Source of the DNA: JAZDKP01 sp043802925
Lineage (GTDB): Bacteria > Fibrobacterota > OXYB2-FULL-49-7 > JAEUSG01
Direction of reading: 5' to 3'
Length of the DNA stretch: 10,577 nt
NCBI GenBank assembly: GCA_043802925.1
Contig: JAZDKP010000103.1
Location: forward strand, 1 to 10,577
Part shown: positions 1-7,259 of the stretch, piece by piece
How positions within the stretch are numbered: position 1 is the stretch's first letter
Layout of the letters: every line of letters starts with the position of its first letter
Program-made: the position numbers and the translations under genes
Notes under the pieces: generated by a model
The model's database searches: none
What the model was told of the DNA's origin: nothing
What the model saw: the letters and a program-made list of their open reading frames with translations, nothing else

Positions 1-732
1 ATACCAGTCCGCCACCCACTCGTAAGCGTTACCGGAAAGGTCAAAGACCCCGTACAGGCTGACGCAGAACCGGTTCACTCCGATGGGATTGATGCTGTCT
101 CCCTCGGTGTTGCACTTGTCTTTTTTATATTCATTGCCATAGGGATAAGGCTTGGTCAGGGGGCCTGCGCAGGCGATTTCCCATTGCGTTTCGGAACAGA
201 GCTGCTTGCCCAGCGATTTGCATGAATCGACGGCCTGTGCGAAACTGACGCCGGTCTGGGGAAGGTTGTCGCGCACATTCGGAAACTCCCATTTGTCGAT
301 ACAGAAGTCCATGGAATGGACCTTGGTGTCGGCAACCCTATATTCCCCTTCCGGAATGAAGGCCATACCTTCATCACCCCGGGAAGGGCATTTTTTGTCA
401 TTGGCATCGATTTTGACACGGAACCCGAGGTTGTACTGGTTGGGAAAGTCGCGGCCCGCGTTCCAGACAATGTGCTTTTTTTCGCCGACGGTCACGAAGC
501 CGGTGTCGCCGGCAACGGTCCGGATCGGAGCGCCCCAGCTTTTACCGTTGTCGTCCGAAAGATACAGGTTGACAAAGACGACCCGGTTGTCCGGGTCTGT
601 GAGTGAATAGTAGATGTCCACCAGGTCGGTCTTGGACCGCTGCCGGGCTTCGACCTTGTAAACCCTGGGGGGGTGCGACCCCCCCAGGGCCAGGGCCACC
701 AGTAGAAATAGAAAGGCGGGAACGCGCGTCAC
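1..732 (-). CDS. Secreted SUMF1/formylglycine-generating-enzyme domain protein with N-terminal Ig-like domain, 3' end outside window
   Basis: The frame is open from a GTG at 732 to the window edge, giving 244 residues without a stop. The GTG overlaps the TGA of the upstream gene by four bases (GTGA), and GAAGG lies 7 nt before it, so translational coupling is likely. Residues 1-20 (VTRVPAFLFLLVALALGG) look like a signal peptide. Residues about 27-110 resemble the beta-sandwich often placed before such domains (SDDNGKSWGAPIR, KHIVWNAG). From residue 122 the SUMF1 (FGE-sulfatase) fold begins with GMAFIPEGEY, continues through CIDKWEFPN and LCSETQWEIACAG, and reaches GVFDLSGNAYEWVADWY at 228-244, a family hallmark. 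The C-terminal region, where true FGE enzymes carry the active cysteines, is not visible. Catalysis therefore cannot be judged, and many bacterial members with this layout are secreted binding or structural proteins. Confidence 0.88.
   Translation of the reverse strand, partial: MTRVPAFLFLLVALALGGSHPPRVYKVEARQRSKTDLVDIYYSLTDPDNRVVFVNLYLSDDNGKSWGAPIRTVAGDTGFVTVGEKKHIVWNAGRDFPNQYNLGFRVKIDANDKKCPSRGDEGMAFIPEGEYRVADTKVHSMDFCIDKWEFPNVRDNLPQTGVSFAQAVDSCKSLGKQLCSETQWEIACAGPLTKPYPYGNEYKKDKCNTEGDSINPIGVNRFCVSLYGVFDLSGNAYEWVADWY
663..689. repeat. Perfect G/C palindrome (11-bp arms, 5-nt loop) inside coding sequence
   Basis: CCCTGGGGGGG at 663-673 and CCCCCCCAGGG at 679-689 are exact reverse complements around the loop TGCGA. 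The palindrome lies inside the SUMF1-domain gene and encodes residues 15-24, at the end of its signal peptide. No T-run follows on either strand, so it is not a classical intrinsic terminator. It could slow translation or transcription early in the gene, or be a dispersed short palindromic repeat. Confidence 0.85.
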
Positions 733-1325
733 TTTTCAGCCTTCACCGGAAGGTGGATGACCGTGTCTTGCACCATGGAATCTTCCGGGTTGTGTTTAAA
801 ATCGACACGGCATTCAAAATTGCCGTTCAGGCGGAGGCCCCGCTCGTTCGTCCCGTCCCAGTAAATATAATGCTGCCCTTTGGACTTGTTCTGGATGAGG
901 AGCGTCCGCATCAGGGAGTCTTTTTTCGTGAGCGTATCATAACGGAAGATGGCCGCGTGAACACGTCCGTTCCCATGAAGCGTATAGTAGGTCTCAAAGA
1001 CAGGCATGAACTGCTCGCCATTGGCCCGCGGGACCTTGCGCTGCATGGCATCGATGGTGTTGACCGCGAACGGGGGACTTTCCGGTTCGTCCTTGTCGAA
1101 CAGGATCTTTGAATCTTTCTTTTTTGCGGCCTTTGGGTCCGGCTTTTTTCCCTTGACACCCAGAAGAATTTCCATGTCTTTACGGGCGCGCGTTTCCTCC
1201 TTGGCGTTTGCCAGGGAGTCTTGGGGCGGAGGCGGCACAACGGGAACCCCGGGTTTGACGTTTTGGCCTCCTGCCTGAAGAACCGCCAGGAGCATCAGCA
1301 GAGGAAGACGTACGGATATACCCAT
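729..1325 (-). CDS. Secreted protein with C-terminal FlgD-like Ig domain
   Basis: This 198-residue protein starts at ATG 1325. A hydrophobic stretch at residues 5-19 acts as a likely signal peptide. A proline-rich segment (28-34, VVPPPPQ) and a charged, lysine-rich linker (40-82) follow. The C-terminal 90 residues look like a beta-sandwich. YIYWDGTNERGLRLNGNFEC at 153-172 matches the pattern W-D-G-x(n)-G-x-x-x-x-x-G-x-[FY] seen in FlgD-type Ig repeats and related C-terminal domains. No enzymatic motif is visible. The gene overlaps the SUMF1-domain gene downstream by four bases, so the two are probably co-translated and both exported. No Shine-Dalgarno sequence precedes the ATG, which leaves the exact start less certain. 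The specific function is unknown to me. Confidence 0.75.
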   Translation of the reverse strand: MGISVRLPLLMLLAVLQAGGQNVKPGVPVVPPPPQDSLANAKEETRARKDMEILLGVKGKKPDPKAAKKKDSKILFDKDEPESPPFAVNTIDAMQRKVPRANGEQFMPVFETYYTLHGNGRVHAAIFRYDTLTKKDSLMRTLLIQNKSKGQHYIYWDGTNERGLRLNGNFECRVDFKHNPEDSMVQDTVIHLPVKAEK

Positions 1326-1379
1326 AATGAAGGAAATATAATATATTTTTCCAGGACTAAATCGGCCAAGGCCGAAATA
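1326..1379. promoter_or_regulatory. AT-rich divergent promoter region between the FlgD-like gene and degP
   Basis: This is the most AT-rich stretch in its neighbourhood and separates two divergently transcribed genes. On the minus strand TTGGCC (1369-1364) and TATATT (1345-1340) are 18 nt apart and would start transcription only a few bases before ATG 1325, which fits the missing Shine-Dalgarno sequence there. On the plus strand TATAAT (1337-1342) is a perfect -10 box, but no good -35 lies 17 nt upstream. A small dyad, tcggcc-aa-ggccga, sits at 1362-1375. The assignments are motif-based guesses. Confidence 0.35.
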
Positions 1380-1440
1380 AGAGTCTGTAAATCGGCAACT
1401 TATCTACGTTCTTCACGTAGATGTTGCCGATACAGACTCT
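1380..1440 (+). repeat. Long hairpin-forming inverted repeat in the degP leader
   Basis: Three consecutive blocks pair: agagtctgt (1380-1388) with acagactct (1432-1440), atcggcaac (1391-1399) with gttgccgat (1423-1431), and atctacgt (1402-1409) with acgtagat (1415-1422). This gives 26 base pairs with two 2-nt bulges, both on the left arm, and a 5-nt loop TCTTC. It ends 9 nt before the degP Shine-Dalgarno and is followed by AAACTGCATA rather than a T-run, so it is not a standard rho-independent terminator. It could be a structured 5' leader, a paired operator, or a short palindromic element. Confidence 0.85.
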
Positions 1441-1449
1441 AAACTGCAT

Positions 1450-1455
1450 AGGAGG
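1450..1455 (+). promoter_or_regulatory. Shine-Dalgarno of degP that fixes its start
   Basis: AGGAGG at 1450-1455 is a full-strength ribosome binding site 8 nt before ATG 1464. The in-frame TTG at 1458 would leave only 2 nt, so ATG 1464 is the chosen start. Confidence 0.85.
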
Positions 1456-1463
1456 TTTTGCAC

Positions 1464-2966
1464 ATGTTCAAAAAAACAGCAGCACTCGTTATTGTCCTGG
1501 GCCTCGCCATCGCGCTTTCCGCCGGGGACAAGGAAAAGCCAAAACGCGGAAGCATCGTGTTCGGATCCAAAACGCGGCTCACGTCGGACATAGCCCGGGC
1601 CAAGGCGACCAGCCGGGCTTTTATTGACGTGGCCAAGTTCGTCAAACCCTCGGTGGTCAGCGTGGCCAGCGCAAAAATAATGAAGGTCCCGGACAACCTG
1701 TACGGCGGTTCCCCTTTTGATTTCTTTTTTGGCATGCCGCAGCCTCCGCAACCCGGACGTCCTGCACCTGAAAAGGAGTTCCGGCAGGAGGGCCTGGGTT
1801 CGGGCGTCATTGTTGGGACGGAGGGCTATGTGCTCACCAATAACCACGTGGTCGAGGGCGCGGACGAGATCATTGTGACCATTGATGATACCCGCGAAAT
1901 CGAAGCCGAGGTCATCGGCACGGACAAGGAAGCGGACATCGCGGTGCTCAAACTCAAGGAGAACGTGTCCGGTCTCCCGGTGGCCGTACTCGGTAATTCC
2001 GACAGCGTGGAGGTGGGCGAATGGGTGCTGGCCGTGGGCAATCCTTTCTCCAAAAAGCTCTCGCACACGGTCACCGCGGGCATTGTGTCCGCGGTCGGCC
2101 GCAACGCGGGCATCAACAGCTATGAAAACTTCATCCAGACCGACGCCTCCATCAACCCGGGCAACAGCGGGGGCGCACTTGTCAATCTTCAGGGCGAGGT
2201 CATCGGCATCAACACGGCCATCATGTCGCGTTCGGGCGGCAACATCGGCATCGGTTTCGCCATCCCCATCAACATGGCGCGCAAAGTCATGGAGGATCTC
2301 ATCTATTCGGGCAAGGTGTCGCGCGGGTGGCTGGGCATCGAGATGCAGCCCATTGAAAAAAACCTGGGAGAGGCACTGGGCCTCAAGGACAACAACGGCG
2401 TGCTGGCCAAGAAGGTCCTAAAGGATTCGCCTGCAGACAAGGCCGGCCTCAAGAGCGGTGACGTCATTCTCGAGGCCAACCGGACCCGCATCAACAACCC
2501 CGATGAACTGAAAAACCTTATCGGTAACCTGGCGCCGAACACCAAACTGGACCTCCGGATTGTCCGCGATAAGAAAGAAAAGGTCGTGACCGTCACGCTG
2601 GGCGAACGCACGCCCGAGACCCTGGCCGGCGGCGTTTCCGTGGAGGAGACCGAAGAGGACCTCGTGGGCATCAAGGTCCGCGGGCTTTCGCCCGAACTGG
2701 CGCAGCAGTACGAGTTGGACGCGGACGACAAGGGCGCGCTCATCACCTCGGTCAAGCCCCGGAGTTCCGCGGCCGCGGCCGACCTGCACGAAGGGGACCT
2801 GATTCAGCAGGTCAACAACAGGGAGGTCTCCTCCCCGTCCGATTACCAGGCCGCCATCAAGGGACTCAAGCCCGGCCAGTCGGTTTTGTTCTACATCAAG
2901 CGCGGAAAATCAAATTTGTATGTGGGCCTGAAGGTCAAGGACAAGGAAACTGAAACGAAGAAATAA
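1464..2966 (+). CDS. degP: Periplasmic serine protease/chaperone DegP (HtrA family), Do-type with two PDZ domains
   Basis: This 500-residue protein degrades or refolds misfolded envelope proteins in the periplasm. Residues 1-20 (MFKKTAALVIVLGLAIALSA) form a signal peptide. The trypsin-like domain covers about 55-275 with a complete triad: His128 in LTNNHVVEGAD, Asp158 in DKEADIAVLKL, and Ser235 in NPGNSGGALV. A proline- and phenylalanine-rich insertion at 76-110 corresponds to the regulatory LA loop. PDZ1 spans about 285-380 (GWLGIEMQ, SPADKAGLKSGDVI) and PDZ2 about 395-492 (SSAAAADLHEGDLIQQV). The length and two PDZ domains match the Do/DegP class rather than single-PDZ DegS. It has its own leader with a long hairpin and reads toward hldA, ending only 29 nt from the hldA stop. 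Whether it is the DegP or DegQ paralogue cannot be told from sequence alone. Confidence 0.95.
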   Translation: MFKKTAALVIVLGLAIALSAGDKEKPKRGSIVFGSKTRLTSDIARAKATSRAFIDVAKFVKPSVVSVASAKIMKVPDNLYGGSPFDFFFGMPQPPQPGRPAPEKEFRQEGLGSGVIVGTEGYVLTNNHVVEGADEIIVTIDDTREIEAEVIGTDKEADIAVLKLKENVSGLPVAVLGNSDSVEVGEWVLAVGNPFSKKLSHTVTAGIVSAVGRNAGINSYENFIQTDASINPGNSGGALVNLQGEVIGINTAIMSRSGGNIGIGFAIPINMARKVMEDLIYSGKVSRGWLGIEMQPIEKNLGEALGLKDNNGVLAKKVLKDSPADKAGLKSGDVILEANRTRINNPDELKNLIGNLAPNTKLDLRIVRDKKEKVVTVTLGERTPETLAGGVSVEETEEDLVGIKVRGLSPELAQQYELDADDKGALITSVKPRSSAAAADLHEGDLIQQVNNREVSSPSDYQAAIKGLKPGQSVLFYIKRGKSNLYVGLKVKDKETETKK

Positions 2967-2995
2967 TTCCGGCTTTGCCCCTTTAAGGATGCGGT

Positions 2996-3979
2996 CTACC
3001 GAAACATCTCTGCTTCAATCTGCGCAAGGGAGGCCGTGGCGGTCCCCACTTCGCGGATGACGATGCCGGCCGCGTGATTGGCCATGATTGCAGCCTCGCG
3101 GATGGCGGCCCCGCCCGCGACTGCGGCCGTCAACACACTGATGACCGTGTCTCCGGCGCCCGTGACGTCAAAAACATCGCGGGCCATGGTCGGGATGGCG
3201 GTGAAGACCTTGTGGTCTTCAAAGAGCGCCATGCCATTCTCCCCCCGTGTAATAAGGCAGGCGTTGAGATCCAGTTCGTTTTTGAGCGTCCAGCCCGCTT
3301 TGTGCAGCGTGTCTTCATCTCTGATTTTGAATCCCACGGCCATTTCCGCCTCTTTCTGGTTGGGCGTAATAAGCGAGGCGTGGCGGTAGCATGTGATGTG
3401 CTTGTCCTTGGGATCCACGGCCACAAAGAGCCCTTTCATGCGGGCCATCTGGATGGCGCTTTCAATGACATGGCGGGTGATGACCCCTTTCGCATAATCG
3501 GAAATAATGACCGCGTCGGCCGTGGCCAGCGTTTTTTTGTACTGTGCGAGGAGCCGTTCCTGCATTTTAAGCGTGAGATCCGCCGTGCTTTCGAGGTCAA
3601 AGCGCACGACCTGCTGGTGGCCCGCGATGACGCGCGTCTTTATGGTTGTGGGCCTTTCCGGGTCGGTGACAAGCCCTGCGGATGAAATCCCGAGCTGCTT
3701 TAAAAACTGGCGGAACGTATCACCGTATCCGTCCTCCCCGACCACGCTGATGCACAGGGGAACCGCGCCCACGGCCTTGAGATTGTTGGCCACATTGGCG
3801 CCGCCGCCCGGCCGCAGCGTCTCGCGCGAAACCGAAACGACCGGAACCGGCGCTTCGGGTGAAATACGGTCCACGTTGCCCCAGATGTATTTGTCGAGAA
3901 TGACGTCACCGAGAATGATGATCTTTTTTCCTTTGAGCTTACGGGCGATGGACTGGAAACGGCTGCGGGGGATATTCAT
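2996..3979 (-). CDS. hldA: D-glycero-beta-D-manno-heptose-7-phosphate kinase (RfaE1/HldA type, PfkB family)
   Basis: This 327-residue cytoplasmic sugar kinase phosphorylates heptose 7-phosphate at C1 using ATP, a step toward ADP-heptose for the LPS inner core. The N-terminal substrate region shows GDVILDKYIWGNVDRISPEA (24-43), which is characteristic of RfaE kinases. The PfkB signature GGGANVANN is at 58-66. The C-terminal signature DVTGAGDT is at 271-278, with Asp277 the expected catalytic base. The chain ends right after the kinase fold, so the adenylyltransferase half found in bifunctional HldE is absent and must be encoded elsewhere if the pathway is complete. The ATG is 1 nt after the stop of the M50 peptidase gene and has GGAG 6 nt upstream, so it is the last gene of the secDF cluster. 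Its TAG is one of the few TAG stops in the window. Confidence 0.92.
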   Translation of the reverse strand: MNIPRSRFQSIARKLKGKKIIILGDVILDKYIWGNVDRISPEAPVPVVSVSRETLRPGGGANVANNLKAVGAVPLCISVVGEDGYGDTFRQFLKQLGISSAGLVTDPERPTTIKTRVIAGHQQVVRFDLESTADLTLKMQERLLAQYKKTLATADAVIISDYAKGVITRHVIESAIQMARMKGLFVAVDPKDKHITCYRHASLITPNQKEAEMAVGFKIRDEDTLHKAGWTLKNELDLNACLITRGENGMALFEDHKVFTAIPTMARDVFDVTGAGDTVISVLTAAVAGGAAIREAAIMANHAAGIVIREVGTATASLAQIEAEMFR

Positions 3980-3980
3980 T

Positions 3981-4631
3981 TTATACTCCGAGGAAGAGGG
4001 CTTTCACACCATACAGGTCTAACATAAAATTTAAAAAAGGCGACCACAAGGGGTCCAGAATAAAACTGATTGCCCGGACATGGAAAAGCCATTCCGCTGC
4101 GATAAGCACAAGAAAAATGACGGGAATATAACGCATGCTATAAATGTAACGCGCCTCGGTGCCACGGGACATAAAACCGCGCACGATATTGGAGCCATCG
4201 AGCGGCGGGATTGGCAGGAGGTTGAAAAACGCAAGGCCGATGTTAATGAGAATGAGCATGGCAAGAAAAAGGCGGCCGTACGGGTCCGGGCTTACGGCTA
4301 TGTACTGCTTGTAGAGAAGGGCCACAACGAAACCAAGTGCGAGATTGGAAAGCGGGCCGGCCAAAGCGACCCAAATCATGTCCTTGCGCGGGTTGTTCAG
4401 GTTCATGGGGTTGACCGGAACGGGCTTAGCCCAGCCGAAAGGGCCGAACAGGAGCATGAGAGTGCCGAACAGGTCGAGGTGGGCCAAGGGATTGAGCGAC
4501 AGCCGCCCCATACGCGCGGCCGTGTCGTCTCCGAGTCGCTTTGCCGTGAACCCATGGGCGAGTTCGTGCACGGTGAGTGCAATAAGGATGGCGGGCACAC
4601 GGAAAAGAAAATTGATGATCGTGGATTCCAT
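3981..4631 (-). CDS. Site-2-protease-like zinc metalloprotease, M50 family, integral membrane
   Basis: This 216-residue protein has about five hydrophobic segments. The first carries the zinc motif HELAH (His22, Glu23, His26). The expected third ligand Asp145 lies in FFNLLPIPPLDGSNI (135-149), the conserved NPxxPLDG-like motif of M50 enzymes. WVALAGPLSNLALG (87-100) is the typical membrane segment between them. There is no PDZ domain and no cystathionine-beta-synthase pair, so it is the short site-2-protease family and not RseP. The substrate is unknown; family members cut transmembrane segments, often of regulators. The ATG has GAGGA 4 nt upstream and starts 7 nt after the deacetylase stop. 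The TAA lies 1 nt before the hldA ATG, indicating co-transcription. Confidence 0.9.
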   Translation of the reverse strand: MESTIINFLFRVPAILIALTVHELAHGFTAKRLGDDTAARMGRLSLNPLAHLDLFGTLMLLFGPFGWAKPVPVNPMNLNNPRKDMIWVALAGPLSNLALGFVVALLYKQYIAVSPDPYGRLFLAMLILINIGLAFFNLLPIPPLDGSNIVRGFMSRGTEARYIYSMRYIPVIFLVLIAAEWLFHVRAISFILDPLWSPFLNFMLDLYGVKALFLGV

Positions 4632-4638
4632 ATTTTCC

Positions 4639-6300
4639 TCAGTTGGACGCAGGGCGGGCGTTGTCCAGCATTTGGGGGACTGTCACGAATTCATAACCCC
4701 GGTTCTTGAGGGAGTCGATGAGCGTACCGAGTGCGGTCACCATTTTGCCCTCTTTCCGTAGTGTGCCGAGGTGCATGAGGATGATACCCCCGTTCAGACC
4801 GTATTCGGTGCCCTTGCCGAATTGCAGGAGCTTTTGCAACACCTCCTGCGGGTAAAAGAACCCCTTGTCCCCGGGCGCCACGACCCAGTCATTGGTGTCC
4901 ATGGTGGTGCGCCAGGTGGTTCCCTGCGTCCAGCCGATATGACGGTAGCCAAGCGCCTCGCCCCAGGCGTTGATGGCGCGGTTCTGCTCGCCGTAGGGTG
5001 CGCGCCAGATACGCGGCAAAGGGATGCTGTTTTTGTCGCATACCTCCTGCATACCATTGAGCTCGCGCGCAAGGAACTCCTGTGTCACGCCCGGCGAGGT
5101 CTCCTGCAGGCCGTTCTGTTCCAGTGTGGTCAGGTGCGGGTGCGTGGAGGTGTGGTTGCCGATCACATGGCCCTCTGAATCCATCCGGCGGACCTTTGCG
5201 AGGTTGTTCAGGATAAAGCCGCGCGTCATGAACATGGTGGCTTTAACGCCCCGGTCCCGGAGCGTGTCGAGGATGGCCTCGGTTTCCTGGCTGTGCCCCG
5301 CGCCGTCAAAGGTGAGCGCGATCCATTTTTTGTGGAAGTCTCCGCGTGAAAAATTAAGATGTTCGGCGTACAGGTTCGGCACCAGAGGCTGGGCCGAAGA
5401 ATAGTCAATCTGCCGGGAAAAGGGCAGCGGCGTCACTTCGCGGTATGCGGAGAGCGAATCGCGCGACGCGCCGGCCCATACCGTGACAGAACGTTCACAG
5501 ACCTTGTCCGCGGCATCCACGCCCTTGACCGTCACGGTATTTCGACCCTCATCGAGCCTTACATTATCGAATAGAAACCGCCCCTCCCCGATTTTTTTTG
5601 TGGCGCGCACACGGCGATTGACGATTAATGTGACGGCCATGGAGTCCGGGCCCTGTCCCGAAATATTCATGTTGCGCGGCTTTTGGGCGTGGCCGTCCGA
5701 TGGAAAGAGGAGGGTCAGACCTGCGGTATCGACCGGGACCGTGGCAGCATGAAGCGAATCCAGTGTGCCCGCGAGTTTTTCTGTGTTGCGTTTATTGGCG
5801 AGCGCAATGGTATAGTAGCTGTTTTTACGGTTGTTCAGAAACAGCAGGAGCGCGGCAAAGACCACAACAAGCGTAGCGACCGCGATGTTATAAGGAGTCC
5901 GCCAACGAAAGCGGGGGCGGTTGCGCGCAGCCAGCCGTTCGGCCAGTTCTTCAATCTCAGCGTCTGTGCGGCCTTCGAGAAATTCCGCGACCGTCATGGC
6001 CTTAAAGGCGTTTTCCGACGTTGGGAGCGCGATAGGGGCCTCTGGGGCCGCATTATCACGCATTTCCCCGACTTTGATTCCGCTGAGGGCAATGGGGGCC
6101 TTCTGCCAGTCGACTTTGCGGTGGATAATACTCTGGCGGGTCTGCCATTCGGACTGGCAGGTGTCGCCGCAAAAGGCTTCGTTGTGGATAGACCGGTATT
6201 CACCGGCCTTGAGGATTTTTTTGCACCAGACGCATTGGCGGATAAGCGGACGGGCCAAGGGCCGGTCCTTTCCTTTCCGCTGTTTTTTCCCTCTGCCCAT
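4639..6300 (-). CDS. Membrane-anchored polysaccharide deacetylase (NodB/CE4) with N-terminal Cys4 motif and Ig-like domain
   Basis: This 553-residue protein probably removes acetyl groups from an envelope or extracellular glycan. The N-terminus is basic, followed by a zinc-ribbon-like CVWC (Cys23, Cys26) and CGDTC (Cys44, Cys48), then a charged helix (about 95-120), one transmembrane segment (about 132-150), and a beta-rich part around 195-275 (FDNVRLDEGRNTVTVKG). The NodB domain occupies about 325-550. Its motifs are TFDGAG (Asp332), HTSTHPHL (His383, His387), RAPYG (Arg433) and ILMHLG (His510). The canonical TFDDG has a second, metal-binding Asp that is Gly here, so activity may be altered or lost. 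A GTG nine bases upstream (6309) is also in frame, but GGAAG is well spaced only for ATG 6300. The Cys4 part would lie in the cytoplasm if topology is N-in. Confidence 0.88.
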   Translation of the reverse strand: MGRGKKQRKGKDRPLARPLIRQCVWCKKILKAGEYRSIHNEAFCGDTCQSEWQTRQSIIHRKVDWQKAPIALSGIKVGEMRDNAAPEAPIALPTSENAFKAMTVAEFLEGRTDAEIEELAERLAARNRPRFRWRTPYNIAVATLVVVFAALLLFLNNRKNSYYTIALANKRNTEKLAGTLDSLHAATVPVDTAGLTLLFPSDGHAQKPRNMNISGQGPDSMAVTLIVNRRVRATKKIGEGRFLFDNVRLDEGRNTVTVKGVDAADKVCERSVTVWAGASRDSLSAYREVTPLPFSRQIDYSSAQPLVPNLYAEHLNFSRGDFHKKWIALTFDGAGHSQETEAILDTLRDRGVKATMFMTRGFILNNLAKVRRMDSEGHVIGNHTSTHPHLTTLEQNGLQETSPGVTQEFLARELNGMQEVCDKNSIPLPRIWRAPYGEQNRAINAWGEALGYRHIGWTQGTTWRTTMDTNDWVVAPGDKGFFYPQEVLQKLLQFGKGTEYGLNGGIILMHLGTLRKEGKMVTALGTLIDSLKNRGYEFVTVPQMLDNARPASN

Positions 6301-6324
6301 GGCGCGCACTTCCGCCGGGTGGGA

Positions 6325-7239
6325 TTATGCCATTTTCTTGTGGCGCAGGGTTTCGGGGTTCCAGAGCGCGATGAGCGAAAGCGAAATTCCGAACGAGGAG
6401 TAGGTGCCGGTGATGATGCCTACAATCATGGCAAACGCGAAATCCTGGATGGCACTCACGCCAATGGCGTACAGGGAAACCACGGCCAGAAAGGTGAGGC
6501 CGGAGGTGATGATGGTGCGGCTCAGGGTCTGGTTGATGCTATGGTTGAAAAGCGCGTAAATATCCATGCGCTTGTCCACAAAGAGGTTTTCGCGGACGCG
6601 GTCGAACACGATGATGGTATCGTTGATGGAATAGCCGATGATGGTAAGAAAAGCGGCCACGAGGGTCATGGACCATTCAATGTTGAAAATGGAGCAGGCG
6701 CCGAGTACAATGAGCACGTCGTGGATGAGACCCGCAACCGCGGTGACGCCGAACTTGAACTGGAAACGGATCCAGAGATAGACGATGATAGAGAGCCAGG
6801 AAAGGAAAAGGGCGATGAGCGCCTTGGTCTTAAGCTCATTGCCGATTTTGGGGCCCACGGATTCTTCGCGGCGGATCTGGTATTTTCCGGCAAACCCGCT
6901 TTCGAGAACATCTTTAACTTTTTGAATGACCGCGTCCGGAGAAATCTCGAGTTTTTCAATGCCAATGATGAGCTCGCGATCCTTTTTGTCGCCATAAGCC
7001 TTGATTTCAACAGAACCGAGTGATTTATCCTCCTCAAAGGCCGCGCGCACCTTGTGTACGTTGGGCTCGTCCGCAAACTGGATTTGCAGGAGCGTACCGC
7101 CCTTGAAGTCGATTCCAAACTTGGGCCCGCCCTTGATGACCATGGAAACGATGCCGGCCAGGATGAGAATTATGGAAATCGCAAAATAGACCTTGCGGTA
7201 TTCGACGAACTTATAATTGGCGTTGGCGAACAGTCTCAT
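6325..7239 (-). CDS. secF: Protein translocase subunit SecF
   Basis: This 304-residue inner-membrane protein works with SecD to drive late steps of Sec-dependent export using the proton gradient. TM1 is at about 17-35 and the first periplasmic motif GIDFKGG is at 42-48. VGPKIG (128-133) precedes five further membrane segments. The conserved IGYSINDTIIVFDRVREN stretch lies at 201-218 and SRT at 240-242, both standard SecF signatures. GGAG lies 8 nt before the ATG. It follows secD by 20 nt, and the deacetylase gene starts 24 nt after its stop. Length and motifs are normal and no fusion to SecD is present. Confidence 0.96.
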   Translation of the reverse strand: MRLFANANYKFVEYRKVYFAISIILILAGIVSMVIKGGPKFGIDFKGGTLLQIQFADEPNVHKVRAAFEEDKSLGSVEIKAYGDKKDRELIIGIEKLEISPDAVIQKVKDVLESGFAGKYQIRREESVGPKIGNELKTKALIALFLSWLSIIVYLWIRFQFKFGVTAVAGLIHDVLIVLGACSIFNIEWSMTLVAAFLTIIGYSINDTIIVFDRVRENLFVDKRMDIYALFNHSINQTLSRTIITSGLTFLAVVSLYAIGVSAIQDFAFAMIVGIITGTYSSFGISLSLIALWNPETLRHKKMA

Positions 7240-7259
7240 ATGTCTTTCTCCGTTTAGCC

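Noticed and set aside
1380..1440. Reading the long hairpin as an intrinsic terminator
   Set aside because: On the plus strand it is followed by AAACTGCATA and then the degP ribosome binding site, with no T-run, and no upstream plus-strand gene needs terminating.
1458..1460. TTG as degP start
   Set aside because: Only 2 nt separate it from the AGGAGG site, whereas ATG 1464 has ideal spacing.
2967..2995. Possible bidirectional terminator between degP and hldA
   Set aside because: The 29-nt gap contains only the short palindrome CCTTTAAGG and no stable stem followed by a T-run.
6307..6309. GTG as deacetylase start
   Set aside because: The GGAAG motif practically touches it; ATG 6300 has proper spacing.
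5683..7023. Long plus-strand open frame opposite the deacetylase and secF
   Set aside because: It lies wholly antisense to two clear family members, is rich in Gly, His, Asp and Arg as expected from reading complementary codons in GC-rich DNA, and shows no recognisable domain.
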